Source of the DNA: DATEPR01 sp036503065
GTDB lineage: Bacteria > Actinomycetota > Actinomycetes > Mycobacteriales > Pseudonocardiaceae
Direction of reading: 5' to 3'
NCBI GenBank assembly: GCA_036503065.1
Contig: DASXXM010000114.1
Location: 1-50,143 of the forward strand
Length of the DNA stretch: 50,143 nt
Positions within the stretch are counted from its first letter, which is position 1. Each line of letters starts with the position of its first letter. Below are positions 34,701 to 42,253 of this stretch, in pieces. The position numbers and the translations under genes were made by a program. The notes beneath the pieces were generated by a model. The model searched no databases. It was not told the DNA's origin and saw only the letters and a program-made list of their open reading frames with translations.

Positions 34701-36746
34701 GGCACGCCCTTCCTGTTCCATGGCTGGAAAACCCGTCAGGTCGACCAGTGGCAGGTCGACCGACATCGGCGGCAGCGGGCGCTGCACCGGCTGACCGTCG
34801 ACCGCCTCGAACGCGGTGCGGAAGACCTCGTGCCGGCGCACGATCTCGGTCAGCGTGGCACGTAGCGCCGCGTGGTCCAGCGGTCCGCGCAACCGGATCG
34901 TGGCCTGCGCGTTGTAGGCCAGGTTGCCGGGCGCGAGCTTCTCCAGGAACCAGATCCGCTCCTGCGGGAAGGACAACGGCACCGTTGCGTCCGCGTCCCG
35001 CGGCTCGGGCCGGATCGGCGGCACGGTGCTCGCCGTGTTCTCGGTGTCGAGCAAGGCCGCCATCTCGGCCACGGTCGGCGCCGCGTACAGCCGCCGCATC
35101 GGCAGCTCGCGGCCCAGTTCCGCGCGGACCCTGGCAGCCAGCCTGCCGGCGAGCAGGGAATGGCCGCCCAGTGCGAAGAAGTCGGCGTGCACGCCGACCC
35201 GGTCGACGGACAGCAGGTCGGCCAGGATGCGCGCGAGCGCACGCTCGGTCGGCGTCGCCGGTGGATCGTCGTCGCTCCTGGCGCCACGGACCGGCGCGGG
35301 CAGCGCGGCGCGGTCGATCTTGCCGCTCGGTGTCAGCGGCATGTCCGCCAGCAGCATGATCGTGGCCGGCACCAGGTGGGCGGGCAGCCGTGCCGCGAGG
35401 TACTCGCCCAGTTCCGTCGGGTCCGCGGAGCCGACGACGTAGCCGACCAGTTCGGTGCCGGCGCCGTCGTCACGCGCGATGACGACGGCGTCGGTGATCA
35501 AGGGATGTTCGGTGAGCTGGTGGGCGATCTCGTCCGGCTCGATCCGGATGCCGCGGATCTTGACCTGGTGGTCGATGCGGCCGAGGAACTCCAGGTTGCC
35601 GTCCGCGCCCCGCACGACGAGATCGCCGGTGCGGTACAGCCGCCCGCCCGGCTCGTCGGGATCGGGCACGAACCGGGCGGCGGTGAGCGCGGGCTGGCCG
35701 AGGTAGCCACGGGCCACGCCCCGGCCGCCGATGGCAAGTTCGCCCGGTGTGCCGGCCGGCACCGGCCGCAGCCGCCCGTCCAGCACGACAGCACGGGCGC
35801 CGGACACGGCCACGCCGATCGTGGGCTTGCCGTCGGCGGCGGTCAGTTCGGCCACGGTGGCCCAGACGGTGGTCTCGGTGGGGCCGTACGCGTTGAACAT
35901 CCGACGGCCGGGCAGCCACCGCCGCACGAGGTGCTCGGGCAGTGCCTCCCCCGCGCACACCAGCACCGCGAGGTCGGGCAACTGCCCGTCGGGCAGCGTG
36001 GCCAGCACCGACGGCGGCAGCGTGACGTGGCTGATGTGCTTGTCCCGCAAGAAATCCGCCAGCTCGGGGCCGGGCGGGATGTCGTCGCGCGGCGCGAGGA
36101 CCAGCGTGGCGCCGACGTACAGCGCCATCACCAGCTCGAACACCGACGCGTCGAAACTGGTCGGCGCGAACTGCAACACGCGGTCGCCACGGCGGACCCC
36201 GAACACGTCGACCTGGGCCCGCGCCAGGTTGGCCAGTCCACCGTGGGTGAGCGCGACACCCTTGGGCCGTCCGGTGGAACCCGAGGTGTAGATGACGTAG
36301 GCCAGGTGATCCGGCAGCGCGCGGGCCGGCACGGGCTCGAAGTCCCGATCGGCGTCAGCGGCCGGATCGATCACGTCGATCGGTCCCGGCGCGATACGGG
36401 CCGCCGTTTCCGGGTCCGCCACCAACAGACTGATGCCCGAGTCGGTGAGCATGTGGCGCAGCCGGTCGACCGGGTAGCCGGGGTCAAGCGGCAGCCAGGC
36501 GCCGCCGGCCCGCAGGATGGCCAGGATCGCCACCGGCAGTTCCAGGGACGGGCTCGCGGCGACGCCAACGATGCTGTCCGGGCCGACGCCCCGGCCGGCC
36601 AGTTCGCAGGCCAGCCGGGTCGCGCGGACGGCGAGCTCCCGATAGGACAGTCGCCGGCCGCAGTACTCGATGGCCACCGCGTCCGGTGTCGACAGCACAT
36701 TGTGGTCGAAGGCCTCGTCGAACAGTGGAATCGTGTCGGTCATCAT
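31722..36746 (-). CDS. NRPS A-T-C-A-T, loading and first extension modules
   Basis: A 1,674-aa protein that begins the assembly line. It starts with an A domain (TSGSTGRPKG near 152) and no C domain, so A1-T1 loads the first residue. T1 Ser is in GGHSLLAG near 528; the C domain has HHLVHDG near 724; A2 has TSGSTGRPKG near 1202; T2 has GGNSLLAM near 1590. Pocket residues by eye: A1 D-A-F-T-V-A-A-V-W-K, closest to aromatic codes but not a sure match; A2 D-A-F-F-L-G-G-T-F-K, close to Val/Ile codes. There is no epimerase, methyltransferase or thioesterase. I start at ATG 36746, directly before a second ATG; the frame is open upstream but shows no NRPS sequence there. Confidence 0.92.
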   Translation of the reverse strand: MMTDTIPLFDEAFDHNVLSTPDAVAIEYCGRRLSYRELAVRATRLACELAGRGVGPDSIVGVAASPSLELPVAILAILRAGGAWLPLDPGYPVDRLRHMLTDSGISLLVADPETAARIAPGPIDVIDPAADADRDFEPVPARALPDHLAYVIYTSGSTGRPKGVALTHGGLANLARAQVDVFGVRRGDRVLQFAPTSFDASVFELVMALYVGATLVLAPRDDIPPGPELADFLRDKHISHVTLPPSVLATLPDGQLPDLAVLVCAGEALPEHLVRRWLPGRRMFNAYGPTETTVWATVAELTAADGKPTIGVAVSGARAVVLDGRLRPVPAGTPGELAIGGRGVARGYLGQPALTAARFVPDPDEPGGRLYRTGDLVVRGADGNLEFLGRIDHQVKIRGIRIEPDEIAHQLTEHPLITDAVVIARDDGAGTELVGYVVGSADPTELGEYLAARLPAHLVPATIMLLADMPLTPSGKIDRAALPAPVRGARSDDDPPATPTERALARILADLLSVDRVGVHADFFALGGHSLLAGRLAARVRAELGRELPMRRLYAAPTVAEMAALLDTENTASTVPPIRPEPRDADATVPLSFPQERIWFLEKLAPGNLAYNAQATIRLRGPLDHAALRATLTEIVRRHEVFRTAFEAVDGQPVQRPLPPMSVDLPLVDLTGFPAMEQEGRAEQLVADTVRDPFDLGAPPLARWVLIRHDTDDHTLVHVEHHLVHDGWSYALFLRELRELYPAIAAGLPSPLPEPAVRYTDFALWQRNWLRGDVLDAYLKHWTEELAGVPAALDLPTDRPRPVSQSFAGAALRVEVPPALCRRLRAYGRAHATTLYATMLTGFAALMSRYSGQRDVVIGSGVANRRLAEIEQMMGMVVNSVPLRVDLSGRPCFDELVSRVHATAGRAYEWQDVPLDRLVDALALPRDASRNPLFQVMFSFHDSQIPDLEFAGLQGTVTERHNGSAKTDLNIVVIPRAEQLAGHGVDDDDAPITLIWEYATDLFDRSTMRAMVAHYFALLAAALAGPTVDFGRLPLLTDDERRQVVAGSLGPTTVFPSASTIPELFAEQLVARPDAVALVHGGRTHTYAELDRAANRIAHVLLAHGVGRDVPVGVLLERGDDLVTALLAVVKAGGAYVPLDPGYPEERLGWMLADVAAPVVVTRSDLRGLVGQGRVIAVDELTDEFPTPVTPPSPARPDSLAYILFTSGSTGRPKGVLVEHRSVLRLVRDTDYVAFGPDERFAQVADASFDAFTFELWGALLHGGTLCVVDTADLLTAGGLGKALRDNKVTSMFLTSALFTEVMADHPDSFAGLTNLLVGGDALNVDRIRRLLDRDDRPTRLLNGYGPTETTTFAVCHHIEALSHDAMSVPIGRPIANTSGYVLDQYRQPAPVGVPGELYLGGPGVARGYANRPALTADRFLPDPFAADGSRMYRTGDLVRYRADGVLEFLGRADNQVKIRGFRVEPGEVEAALAAHPEVRQAAVLVDDHPSGRRLVAYVVTTAEPDVLRDFLAGTLPPYLLPAAYVPLPALPLTSSGKLDRSALPPVGDEPVADGFTAPRTATEQAVAGLLAELLGVPTVDVTRDFFAMGGNSLLAMRLVARVNERCTAEVPLQRFLQAPTVARLASEVDSTRATTAVAVNADADQGLLDRIDELSDDEVDALLREMAEKEVDR

Positions 36747-36894
36747 CTCGGCGCGTCTCGCCCCTTTCGCTCGACCTCTGTCCCGCGGCAGGACCCACAC
36801 GGTGCGCCGGCGCCACGACCGGCGGCCGGCACGGCTCAACCACCGCCCGGGCCCGACGAAGAGCCGGCGACCGGACGGGCCGAACGGGGGCCGG

Positions 36895-37764
36895 CTAGCC
36901 AACCGGATCGAAGATCCACCGGGCGGTGTCGTCGTTCTCGATCACCAGCCGCGATGTCTCGCCGAACCGGTATTCGGTGGCGGCAAGTGTCGCGAGCTGC
37001 CCGGGCTCGATTCGGACCTCGATGTCCGCGATCCGCTCGCGCGCGGACCCGTCGACCGCCAGCCGGACCGTCAACTCGGGCCCGGACAGTTCGACTTGGC
37101 CGGACCGATCGGTCACCGTGAAACCAAAGGCGGCCAGCGCGTGCGCGATGCGCTCGGCCCGGTCCGCGTTGACGACGACGGTCACGCCGACGATGTCCCG
37201 CATCAGCCGGGAGCCGTCCGACGGCGCGCCGAGCGCGGCGTCCAGGTAGTCCTTCCGGCGCAGCGTGCCGTCCGGCGCAGGCCGCGCGCCGATGGCGCCG
37301 AAGTACTCCGGTGTGACCTCGTTGAGGAACAACAGCAGCGGGCTCGCCGCACCGAGGTCGACGCTGATCAGGTGGTACCACGGCTGTGCTTCCGACGTGC
37401 CGGCGACGTCGCGCTTCACCAGGTCGTGGTAGTACTTGACCTGCCCGGACGCGTCCAGCAGCGCCCGGGCCGCCGTCGCGGAACCGGGCTCCTCGAACGA
37501 GAAGACCAGACCGCCGGACAGCGGCGCCGAACCGGGCATGTCCGCGCCGAACAGCTCGATCAGCGTGTTGTCCCCCGCGACACCGATCGTCGCGTACTGG
37601 CCGGCGACCGAGCTGTTGGCCTGTTTGCGTTTCAACCGGGCGAAGCGCTCGCCGAGGAAGCCGCTGGCCGCCAGATCCTGGTAGGCCGGTGCGTCCAGCA
37701 GCACCATGACGTGGTCGATACGGGGCACCGGCCGCAGGCCCACCGCCGTGGACTCACTGGTCAC
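36895..37764 (-). CDS. DUF5829-like (VOC/glyoxalase-fold-like) protein
   Basis: A 289-aa soluble protein. The opening VPRIDHVMVLLDAPAYQDLAASGFL and the following FARLKRKQANSS and DNTLIELFG resemble DUF5829, proteins that look distantly like the vicinal-oxygen-chelate fold. The pattern of a His in the first strand and a Glu in IELFG is compatible with a VOC metal site, but a second repeat is not clear and no reaction can be named. It is the first gene of the minus-strand direction, 148 bp before the NRPS, and is probably co-transcribed with it. It is divergent from the SARP gene. Confidence 0.6.
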   Translation of the reverse strand: MTSESTAVGLRPVPRIDHVMVLLDAPAYQDLAASGFLGERFARLKRKQANSSVAGQYATIGVAGDNTLIELFGADMPGSAPLSGGLVFSFEEPGSATAARALLDASGQVKYYHDLVKRDVAGTSEAQPWYHLISVDLGAASPLLLFLNEVTPEYFGAIGARPAPDGTLRRKDYLDAALGAPSDGSRLMRDIVGVTVVVNADRAERIAHALAAFGFTVTDRSGQVELSGPELTVRLAVDGSARERIADIEVRIEPGQLATLAATEYRFGETSRLVIENDDTARWIFDPVG

Positions 37765-38130
37765 ACACTTCTCCGATCACCATTTCGGAATCGCCCGAAC
37801 AATGTCCTTCGAATTTGCCGGACAGTCGCCGGATCGATAACCCGACCCCGAAATCTTGGCAGCGCGCCACCCTGGCGAAGCACTGGGGAAATCCCTACCG
37901 GACCCCAGGGGGCCCCTGGGACGCCACCCTGTCTTGGCAGATAGAAGGCCATCTGGCCGCCCTTTGGGGCAACGGACACCCGTAGCCGGGCGCATACTCA
38001 AAGTTACCCGAGTCACTTACATTTTACCTGCGGGCATCCTTGACAATTTTCCGCGATCCCGCAATTATCCAGTGCTTGTCGGTGTATAACAGTGTGAATA
38101 TCAGACGAGTCGATCCGACCTAGGAGTGCC
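37765..38130. promoter_or_regulatory. 366-bp divergent control region with palindrome and repeats (SARP / NRPS operon)
   Basis: Non-coding and richer in A/T than its surroundings. It holds an 8-bp perfect inverted repeat with one central base (CCCAGGGG, G, CCCCTGGG; 37904-37920). Around that are two copies of CGCCACCCTG (37865-37874, 37922-37931) and two of TCTTGGCAG (37854-37862, 37932-37940). Towards the SARP gene a promoter-like TTGACA (38040-38045) is followed after 17 bp by AATTAT (38063-38068). SARP-type heptamers as at 39489 are not seen here. Confidence 0.5.
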
Positions 38131-38946
38131 GTGCAGATCGACATCCTTGGCACCGTCTCCGTGTCCGCGAACGGGCGCCGCTACGAAATCCGGGCGAACA
38201 AGGTACGGGCCCTGCTCGCCACGCTCGCGCTCGACGCGGGCCGGGCTATCTCCCACGTGGAGCTGGCCGAGGAACTGTGGTCCGGCCACCCTCCGCTGGG
38301 CAACGCCCGCAACGCACTACAGGCGCACGCCACCCGGCTGCGCCGGGTCCTCGACGTCCTGCCGGGACAGCCCTCCGGCGACACCGTGGTGCGGGCCGTG
38401 CGCAACGGATACCTGCTGGACGTGCCACGGGAAGCCGTGGACGGCAACCGATTCCTCGACCTGGCCGCGGCGGGCGCGGGCGCACTGCCCGACCAACCCG
38501 CGCAAGCCATGGCACTGCTGCAGCGGGCGCTGCTGCTGTGGCGTGGACCTGCCCTGCTCGACGCGGGTAACGGGCTGCGCTGCCGCGCGGCCACCGCGCT
38601 GTTCGACGAGTACCGGCTGACCGTGTTCGAGGACCTGATCAGCGCCCGCCTCGCCATCGGCGACGACCGGCACGCGGTCGGCGAGCTGCGGCAGTTGGTC
38701 GCACAGCATCCGCTGCGCGAACGGTTCTGCGAGCAGCTCATGATCGCGCTGTACCGGTGCGGCCGGCAGGGTGAGGCGCTGGCCCTGTTCCACCGGACCC
38801 GGCAGCGCCTCGACGAGGAGCTCGGCCTGCAGCCGGGCAAGTCACTCCAGCGGCGGCACGCGGAGATCCTGAACCAGGACCCGACACTCGCCCCACCCGT
38901 CATGGCGTGGTCAACTCACCGAGAACCAGCGACGACAACGGGCTGA
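38131..38946 (+). CDS. SARP-family transcriptional activator
   Basis: A 271-aa Streptomyces antibiotic regulatory protein. The N-terminal ~95 residues form an OmpR-type winged helix (IDILGTVSVSANGRRYEIRANKVRALLATLAL, then LAEELWSGHPPLGNARNALQAHATRLRRVL). The rest is a bacterial transcriptional activator domain (DLISARLAIGDDRHAVGELRQLVAQHPLRERF and LMIALYRCGRQGEALALFHRTRQRL). Such small SARPs activate biosynthetic operons by binding heptamer direct repeats before the -10 box; matching repeats occur at 39489 and 45597. The GTG start has TAGGAG six bases upstream. The 3' end overlaps the convergent MaoC gene by 31 bp. Confidence 0.93.
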   Translation: MQIDILGTVSVSANGRRYEIRANKVRALLATLALDAGRAISHVELAEELWSGHPPLGNARNALQAHATRLRRVLDVLPGQPSGDTVVRAVRNGYLLDVPREAVDGNRFLDLAAAGAGALPDQPAQAMALLQRALLLWRGPALLDAGNGLRCRAATALFDEYRLTVFEDLISARLAIGDDRHAVGELRQLVAQHPLRERFCEQLMIALYRCGRQGEALALFHRTRQRLDEELGLQPGKSLQRRHAEILNQDPTLAPPVMAWSTHREPATTTG

Positions 38947-39422
38947 GCAGTGGGTGCGGTCCCGGGTGGCCGCACCATGCTGTGCACCACAGCGGTGCAC
39001 GCCGGTTCAGCCGTGCCCTCGACTTCGATGGTGACCTCGACGGACAGTTCGGCCACACCGCGCCTGGTCACCCGTACGTCCGCCAGCCGTGCCGCGGCCC
39101 GCATTCTGGTGTCGACCGGCACAGGCCGGTGGAACCGCAACCGGTCCACGCCGGTGTTGATCACCGCGCCGGTGCCGTCGACCCGGAAGATCTCGGCGAG
39201 CAGCACGGGCATCGCCGCGAGCAGATAGTAGCCGTGCGCGACCGTCTGGCCGAACGGACCGCGCGCGGCGCGTTCGGTGTCCACGTGGATCCACTGCCGG
39301 TCACCGGTCGCCTCGGCGAACCGGCTGATGGCGGCCTGGTCTATCGCGTGCCAGGCACCGTGGCCGAGATCCTGGCCGACGGCGTCGGCCAGCGCGGCCA
39401 CGCCGGCGAAGACTCGGACCAT
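38916..39422 (-). CDS. MaoC-like hotdog enoyl hydratase/dehydratase
   Basis: A 168-aa single hotdog domain. The hydratase-2 motif is visible as ISRFAEATGDRQWIHVD, with the catalytic Asp and His, followed by FGQTVAHGYYLLA. Family members add or remove water at the beta position of (R)-hydroxyacyl or enoyl thioesters. It is divergent from the FabH/ACP/FabF genes and shares their SARP element, so I infer it dehydrates or hydrates the acyl-ACP they make. GGAGGGG lies just before the ATG. It overlaps the SARP gene tail to tail. Confidence 0.88.
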   Translation of the reverse strand: MVRVFAGVAALADAVGQDLGHGAWHAIDQAAISRFAEATGDRQWIHVDTERAARGPFGQTVAHGYYLLAAMPVLLAEIFRVDGTGAVINTGVDRLRFHRPVPVDTRMRAAARLADVRVTRRGVAELSVEVTIEVEGTAEPACTAVVHSMVRPPGTAPTAQPVVVAGSR

Positions 39423-39488
39423 CTCGCCCCTCCGAACAGCTTGTCGCCGAACGGTTTTCCCGTTCGGGCAGCATCGTCGCCCAGACGG

Positions 39489-39554
39489 CTGACCGAACGC
39501 TGACCGGCGACTGACCCACCGGATCCGGTCAGCGGCCGGTCAAGCCGAGGTCAG
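39489..39554. promoter_or_regulatory. Bidirectional SARP operator, 3 + 3 heptamers at 11-bp spacing
   Basis: Left half: CTGACCG at 39489, CTGACCG at 39500, CTGACCC at 39511. Right half, the same motif on the other strand: CGGTCAG at 39526, CGGTCAA at 39537, AGGTCAG at 39548. Heptamers are 4 bp apart and the halves 8 bp apart. Ten bases beyond each outer heptamer is a -10-like hexamer: GACGAT (39478-39473, minus strand, towards MaoC) and CAGACT (39565-39570, plus strand, towards FabH). This is the known layout of SARP-activated promoters. The identical element at 45597 supports it. Confidence 0.85.
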
Positions 39555-39654
39555 CAGACTCACCCAGACTGGACAGCGAACGGACAACAGCACGTGAGGA
39601 GCGCCTGATCGTGGTCGCATGCCTTGGTATCCACCCGATCCAGGGGGTCGGGTG

Positions 39655-40656
39655 GTGACACCCGCCGCCGTACTGGCCGGGATCGGCAGCTGCCTCCCGC
39701 CCAGAGCCGTGTCCAATGACGAACTGGCCGAAACACTGGGCAGTTCCGACGAGTGGATCCGGTCGCGGACCGGCATCACCCAGCGGTACTTCGCCGCGCC
39801 CGGCACGGCAACGTCCGACCTCGCCGTCGGCGCGGGGGAACAGGCGCTGAAGTCCGCGGGCACCGCGGTCGTCGACACCGTTGTCGTCGCCACGACAACG
39901 CCGGACCGGCCGTGTCCCGGGACCGCGCCGACGGTGGCCACCAGGCTGGGCCTGACCGGTGCCGCTGCGTACGACATCGGTGCGGTGTGCACCGGATTCG
40001 TCTACGCCCTCGCGACCTCGGCCGGCCTGATCGCCACCGGTGCCGCCGAACGCGTGCTGGTCATCGGTGCGGAGACCTTCTCCAGCATCCTGAATCCGGC
40101 CGACCGCGCCACCTCGGTGATCTTCGGCGACGGCGCGGGCGCCGTCGTGCTGCGGGCCGGCACGGCGGACGAGCCCGGCGCAATCGGCCCGTTCGACCTC
40201 GGCAGCGACGGCGAGGGCCGCGACCTCATCACGGTCCGGGCCGGCGGTTCGGAGCAACGACTGTCCGGCGGCGAACCAACCGAGGACGACCGCTACTTCG
40301 CCATGGCCGGCAAGGAAGTCTTCTGGCGCGCCGTGCAACGGATGGCGGCGTCCACCCGGTCCGTGCTCGACCGCGCCGGCTGGACCAGCGGCGACGTCGA
40401 CTGGCTGGTCAGCCACCAGGCGAACCTCCGGATCCTCAACCGGCTCGCCGACGACCTCGGCATCCCGCGCGAGCGCAGCATCACCAACATCGCACTGGTC
40501 GGCAACACCGCGGGCGCCTCGATCCCGCTGGCCCTGGACCAGGCACACGCCACCGGCGCGCTGCGCAAGGGCGACCGACTACTGCTCACCGCATTCGGCG
40601 GTGGCCTCACCTGGGGGTCCACCGTGCTCACCTGGCCGGAACTCGACCGGGCGTGA
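39655..40656 (+). CDS. Beta-ketoacyl-ACP synthase III (FabH-like)
   Basis: A 333-aa KAS III with the full catalytic triad: Cys112 in GAVCTGF, His in VSHQANLRIL and Asn in VGNTAGAS. KAS III enzymes start fatty or polyketide chains by joining an acyl-CoA to malonyl-ACP; relatives in antibiotic clusters also act as acyltransferases. It heads a FabH-ACP-FabF operon behind the SARP element. I use GTG 39655, with AGGGGG 7 bp upstream; an in-frame ATG at 39619 lacks a ribosome-binding site. Confidence 0.93.
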   Translation: MTPAAVLAGIGSCLPPRAVSNDELAETLGSSDEWIRSRTGITQRYFAAPGTATSDLAVGAGEQALKSAGTAVVDTVVVATTTPDRPCPGTAPTVATRLGLTGAAAYDIGAVCTGFVYALATSAGLIATGAAERVLVIGAETFSSILNPADRATSVIFGDGAGAVVLRAGTADEPGAIGPFDLGSDGEGRDLITVRAGGSEQRLSGGEPTEDDRYFAMAGKEVFWRAVQRMAASTRSVLDRAGWTSGDVDWLVSHQANLRILNRLADDLGIPRERSITNIALVGNTAGASIPLALDQAHATGALRKGDRLLLTAFGGGLTWGSTVLTWPELDRA

Positions 40657-40732
40657 CACGACACCACCGTCTCTTCTCCGACGCCCCCACCCATCCCTCC
40701 ACCTTCCATCGACACGACATGAGGAGCACGCC

Positions 40733-40984
40733 ATGACGACGATGTACGACAAGCTGGTCGACCTGATGGTCAGCCGGTTCGACGTGGACCGCGCGGAGAT
40801 CAAGCCGGGCATCACGTTCGAGGACCTTGAGATGGACTCGCTGTTCCTGGTCGAGTTGCTGGTCGTGATCCAGACCGATCTGGGTGTCAAGATCAGCGAG
40901 GACACCGCGTCGCCACGGGACACCATCGAGCGGGCCGCCGAACTGATCGAGGAACAGGTCGCCTCGGCGGCGACGTCGTCATGA
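40733..40984 (+). CDS. Acyl carrier protein
   Basis: An 83-aa free-standing ACP. The 4'-phosphopantetheine site is Ser36 in LEMDSLFLVELL, with the acidic helix II and the start YDKLVDLMVSRF typical of the family. GAGGAG lies 6 bp before the ATG. Its stop overlaps the FabF start by 4 bp (ATGA), so it is presumably the carrier for the neighbouring FabH and FabF. No phosphopantetheinyl transferase gene is in the window. Confidence 0.95.
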   Translation: MTTMYDKLVDLMVSRFDVDRAEIKPGITFEDLEMDSLFLVELLVVIQTDLGVKISEDTASPRDTIERAAELIEEQVASAATSS

Positions 40985-42204
40985 CGCCGCCCGCCATCGC
41001 GGTCACCGGCCTCGGTCTCGTCACGCCGGCCGGGATCGGCGTCGACACCACGTGGCGGGGTCTCCTGGCCGGGGTGTCCACCGCGCGGACCGACCCGACG
41101 CTGGCCGGCCTGCCGGTGGACATCTCCTGCACGGTGCCGGACTTCCAGCCGGCCAAGCACGTCGGGCGGCGCAGCAGGCTGATCCACGACCGCTTCGTTC
41201 AGCTGGCCATCGTGGCGGCCCGCGAGGCGGTGGCCGACGCCGGGCTCGACCCGAGCACGTGGGACGGCGCCCGGGTCGGCTGCGTCATCGGCTGCGGCCT
41301 GGGCGGCGTGTCCACATGGGAGCAGCAGCACAAGGCTCTGCTGTCAACCGGCCCGGATTCGGTGTCCGCGCTGCTGATTCCGATGCTGGTGCCGAACATG
41401 ATCGCCGGCCATCTCGCGATGGAGTTCGGCGCCACTGGCCCGAACTTCGTCACGGCCACCGCGTGCGCGTCCGGCACCACCGCGATCGGCTGCGCGCTGC
41501 AACTGCTGCGCGACGGCACCTGCGACATCGTGCTCACCGGTGGCGGCGAGGCAGGCGTCAGCCCGCTGATCGTCACCGGGTTCGCCCAGATGGGCGCGCT
41601 GTCCCGGCGCCTCGACGAGCCCGCCGCGGCGTCCCGCCCGTTCGACGTGCGCAGGGACGGGTTCGTCATCGGTGAGGGCAGCGGGATCCTGGTGCTGGAA
41701 CGGGAGACGGACGCGCGGGCGCGGGGTGCCCGGGTGCGCGCCAAACTGGCCGGCTACGGCGCGTCCGCCGACGCCCACCACATGACCGCGCCCGATCCCG
41801 ACGGCGTCGGCGTGCGCAAGGCGTTGCGGGCGGCGCTGGCCATGGCCGACGTGGCACCCGGCGACGTGGACCACGTCAACGCGCACGGCACGTCCACCCC
41901 GCTCAACGACGCGGCCGAGGCCAACGTGCTGCACGAGCTGTTCGACGGCGACACCACGGTCACGTCCACAAAGGGTGTCGTCGGGCACGCACTGGGCGCG
42001 GCCGGGGCGATCGAAGCGGCGGTCACGGTGCTGACCGTCGAGTCCGACACCGTGCCGCCAACGGCGAACCTGGACAGCCAGGATCCCGCGATCGACATCG
42101 ACATCGTCGCCAAGTCGCCGCGCAGCCAGCGGATCGACGTGGCGGTGTCCAACTCCTTCGGCTTCGGCGGCCAGAACGCGGTCCTGGTCTTCACGGTCGC
42201 GTGA
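40981..42204 (+). CDS. Beta-ketoacyl-ACP synthase II (FabF-like)
   Basis: A 407-aa KAS II with Cys162 in TACASGT, His in VNAHGTST and His in VGHALGAAG, so it should be a working condensing enzyme and not a chain-length factor (those lack the Cys). It elongates acyl chains on ACP with malonyl-ACP. It is coupled to the ACP gene by a 4-bp overlap. No ketoreductase, enoyl reductase or malonyl transferase is encoded nearby, so those steps would have to come from primary metabolism or be absent. Confidence 0.93.
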   Translation: MTPPAIAVTGLGLVTPAGIGVDTTWRGLLAGVSTARTDPTLAGLPVDISCTVPDFQPAKHVGRRSRLIHDRFVQLAIVAAREAVADAGLDPSTWDGARVGCVIGCGLGGVSTWEQQHKALLSTGPDSVSALLIPMLVPNMIAGHLAMEFGATGPNFVTATACASGTTAIGCALQLLRDGTCDIVLTGGGEAGVSPLIVTGFAQMGALSRRLDEPAAASRPFDVRRDGFVIGEGSGILVLERETDARARGARVRAKLAGYGASADAHHMTAPDPDGVGVRKALRAALAMADVAPGDVDHVNAHGTSTPLNDAAEANVLHELFDGDTTVTSTKGVVGHALGAAGAIEAAVTVLTVESDTVPPTANLDSQDPAIDIDIVAKSPRSQRIDVAVSNSFGFGGQNAVLVFTVA

Positions 42205-42241
42205 ACCCACTACACACGCCCCCCGGTGAACTCACTACACA
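42201..42241 (+). repeat. Short direct repeat before the GMC oxidoreductase gene
   Basis: GTGAACCCACTACACA (42201-42216) and GTGAACTCACTACACA (42226-42241) differ at one of 16 positions and start 25 bp apart. The first copy includes the FabF stop codon. It may be a local duplication or a regulatory repeat before the GMC gene. Confidence 0.7.
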
Positions 42242-42253
42242 AGCGGAGCAGCC

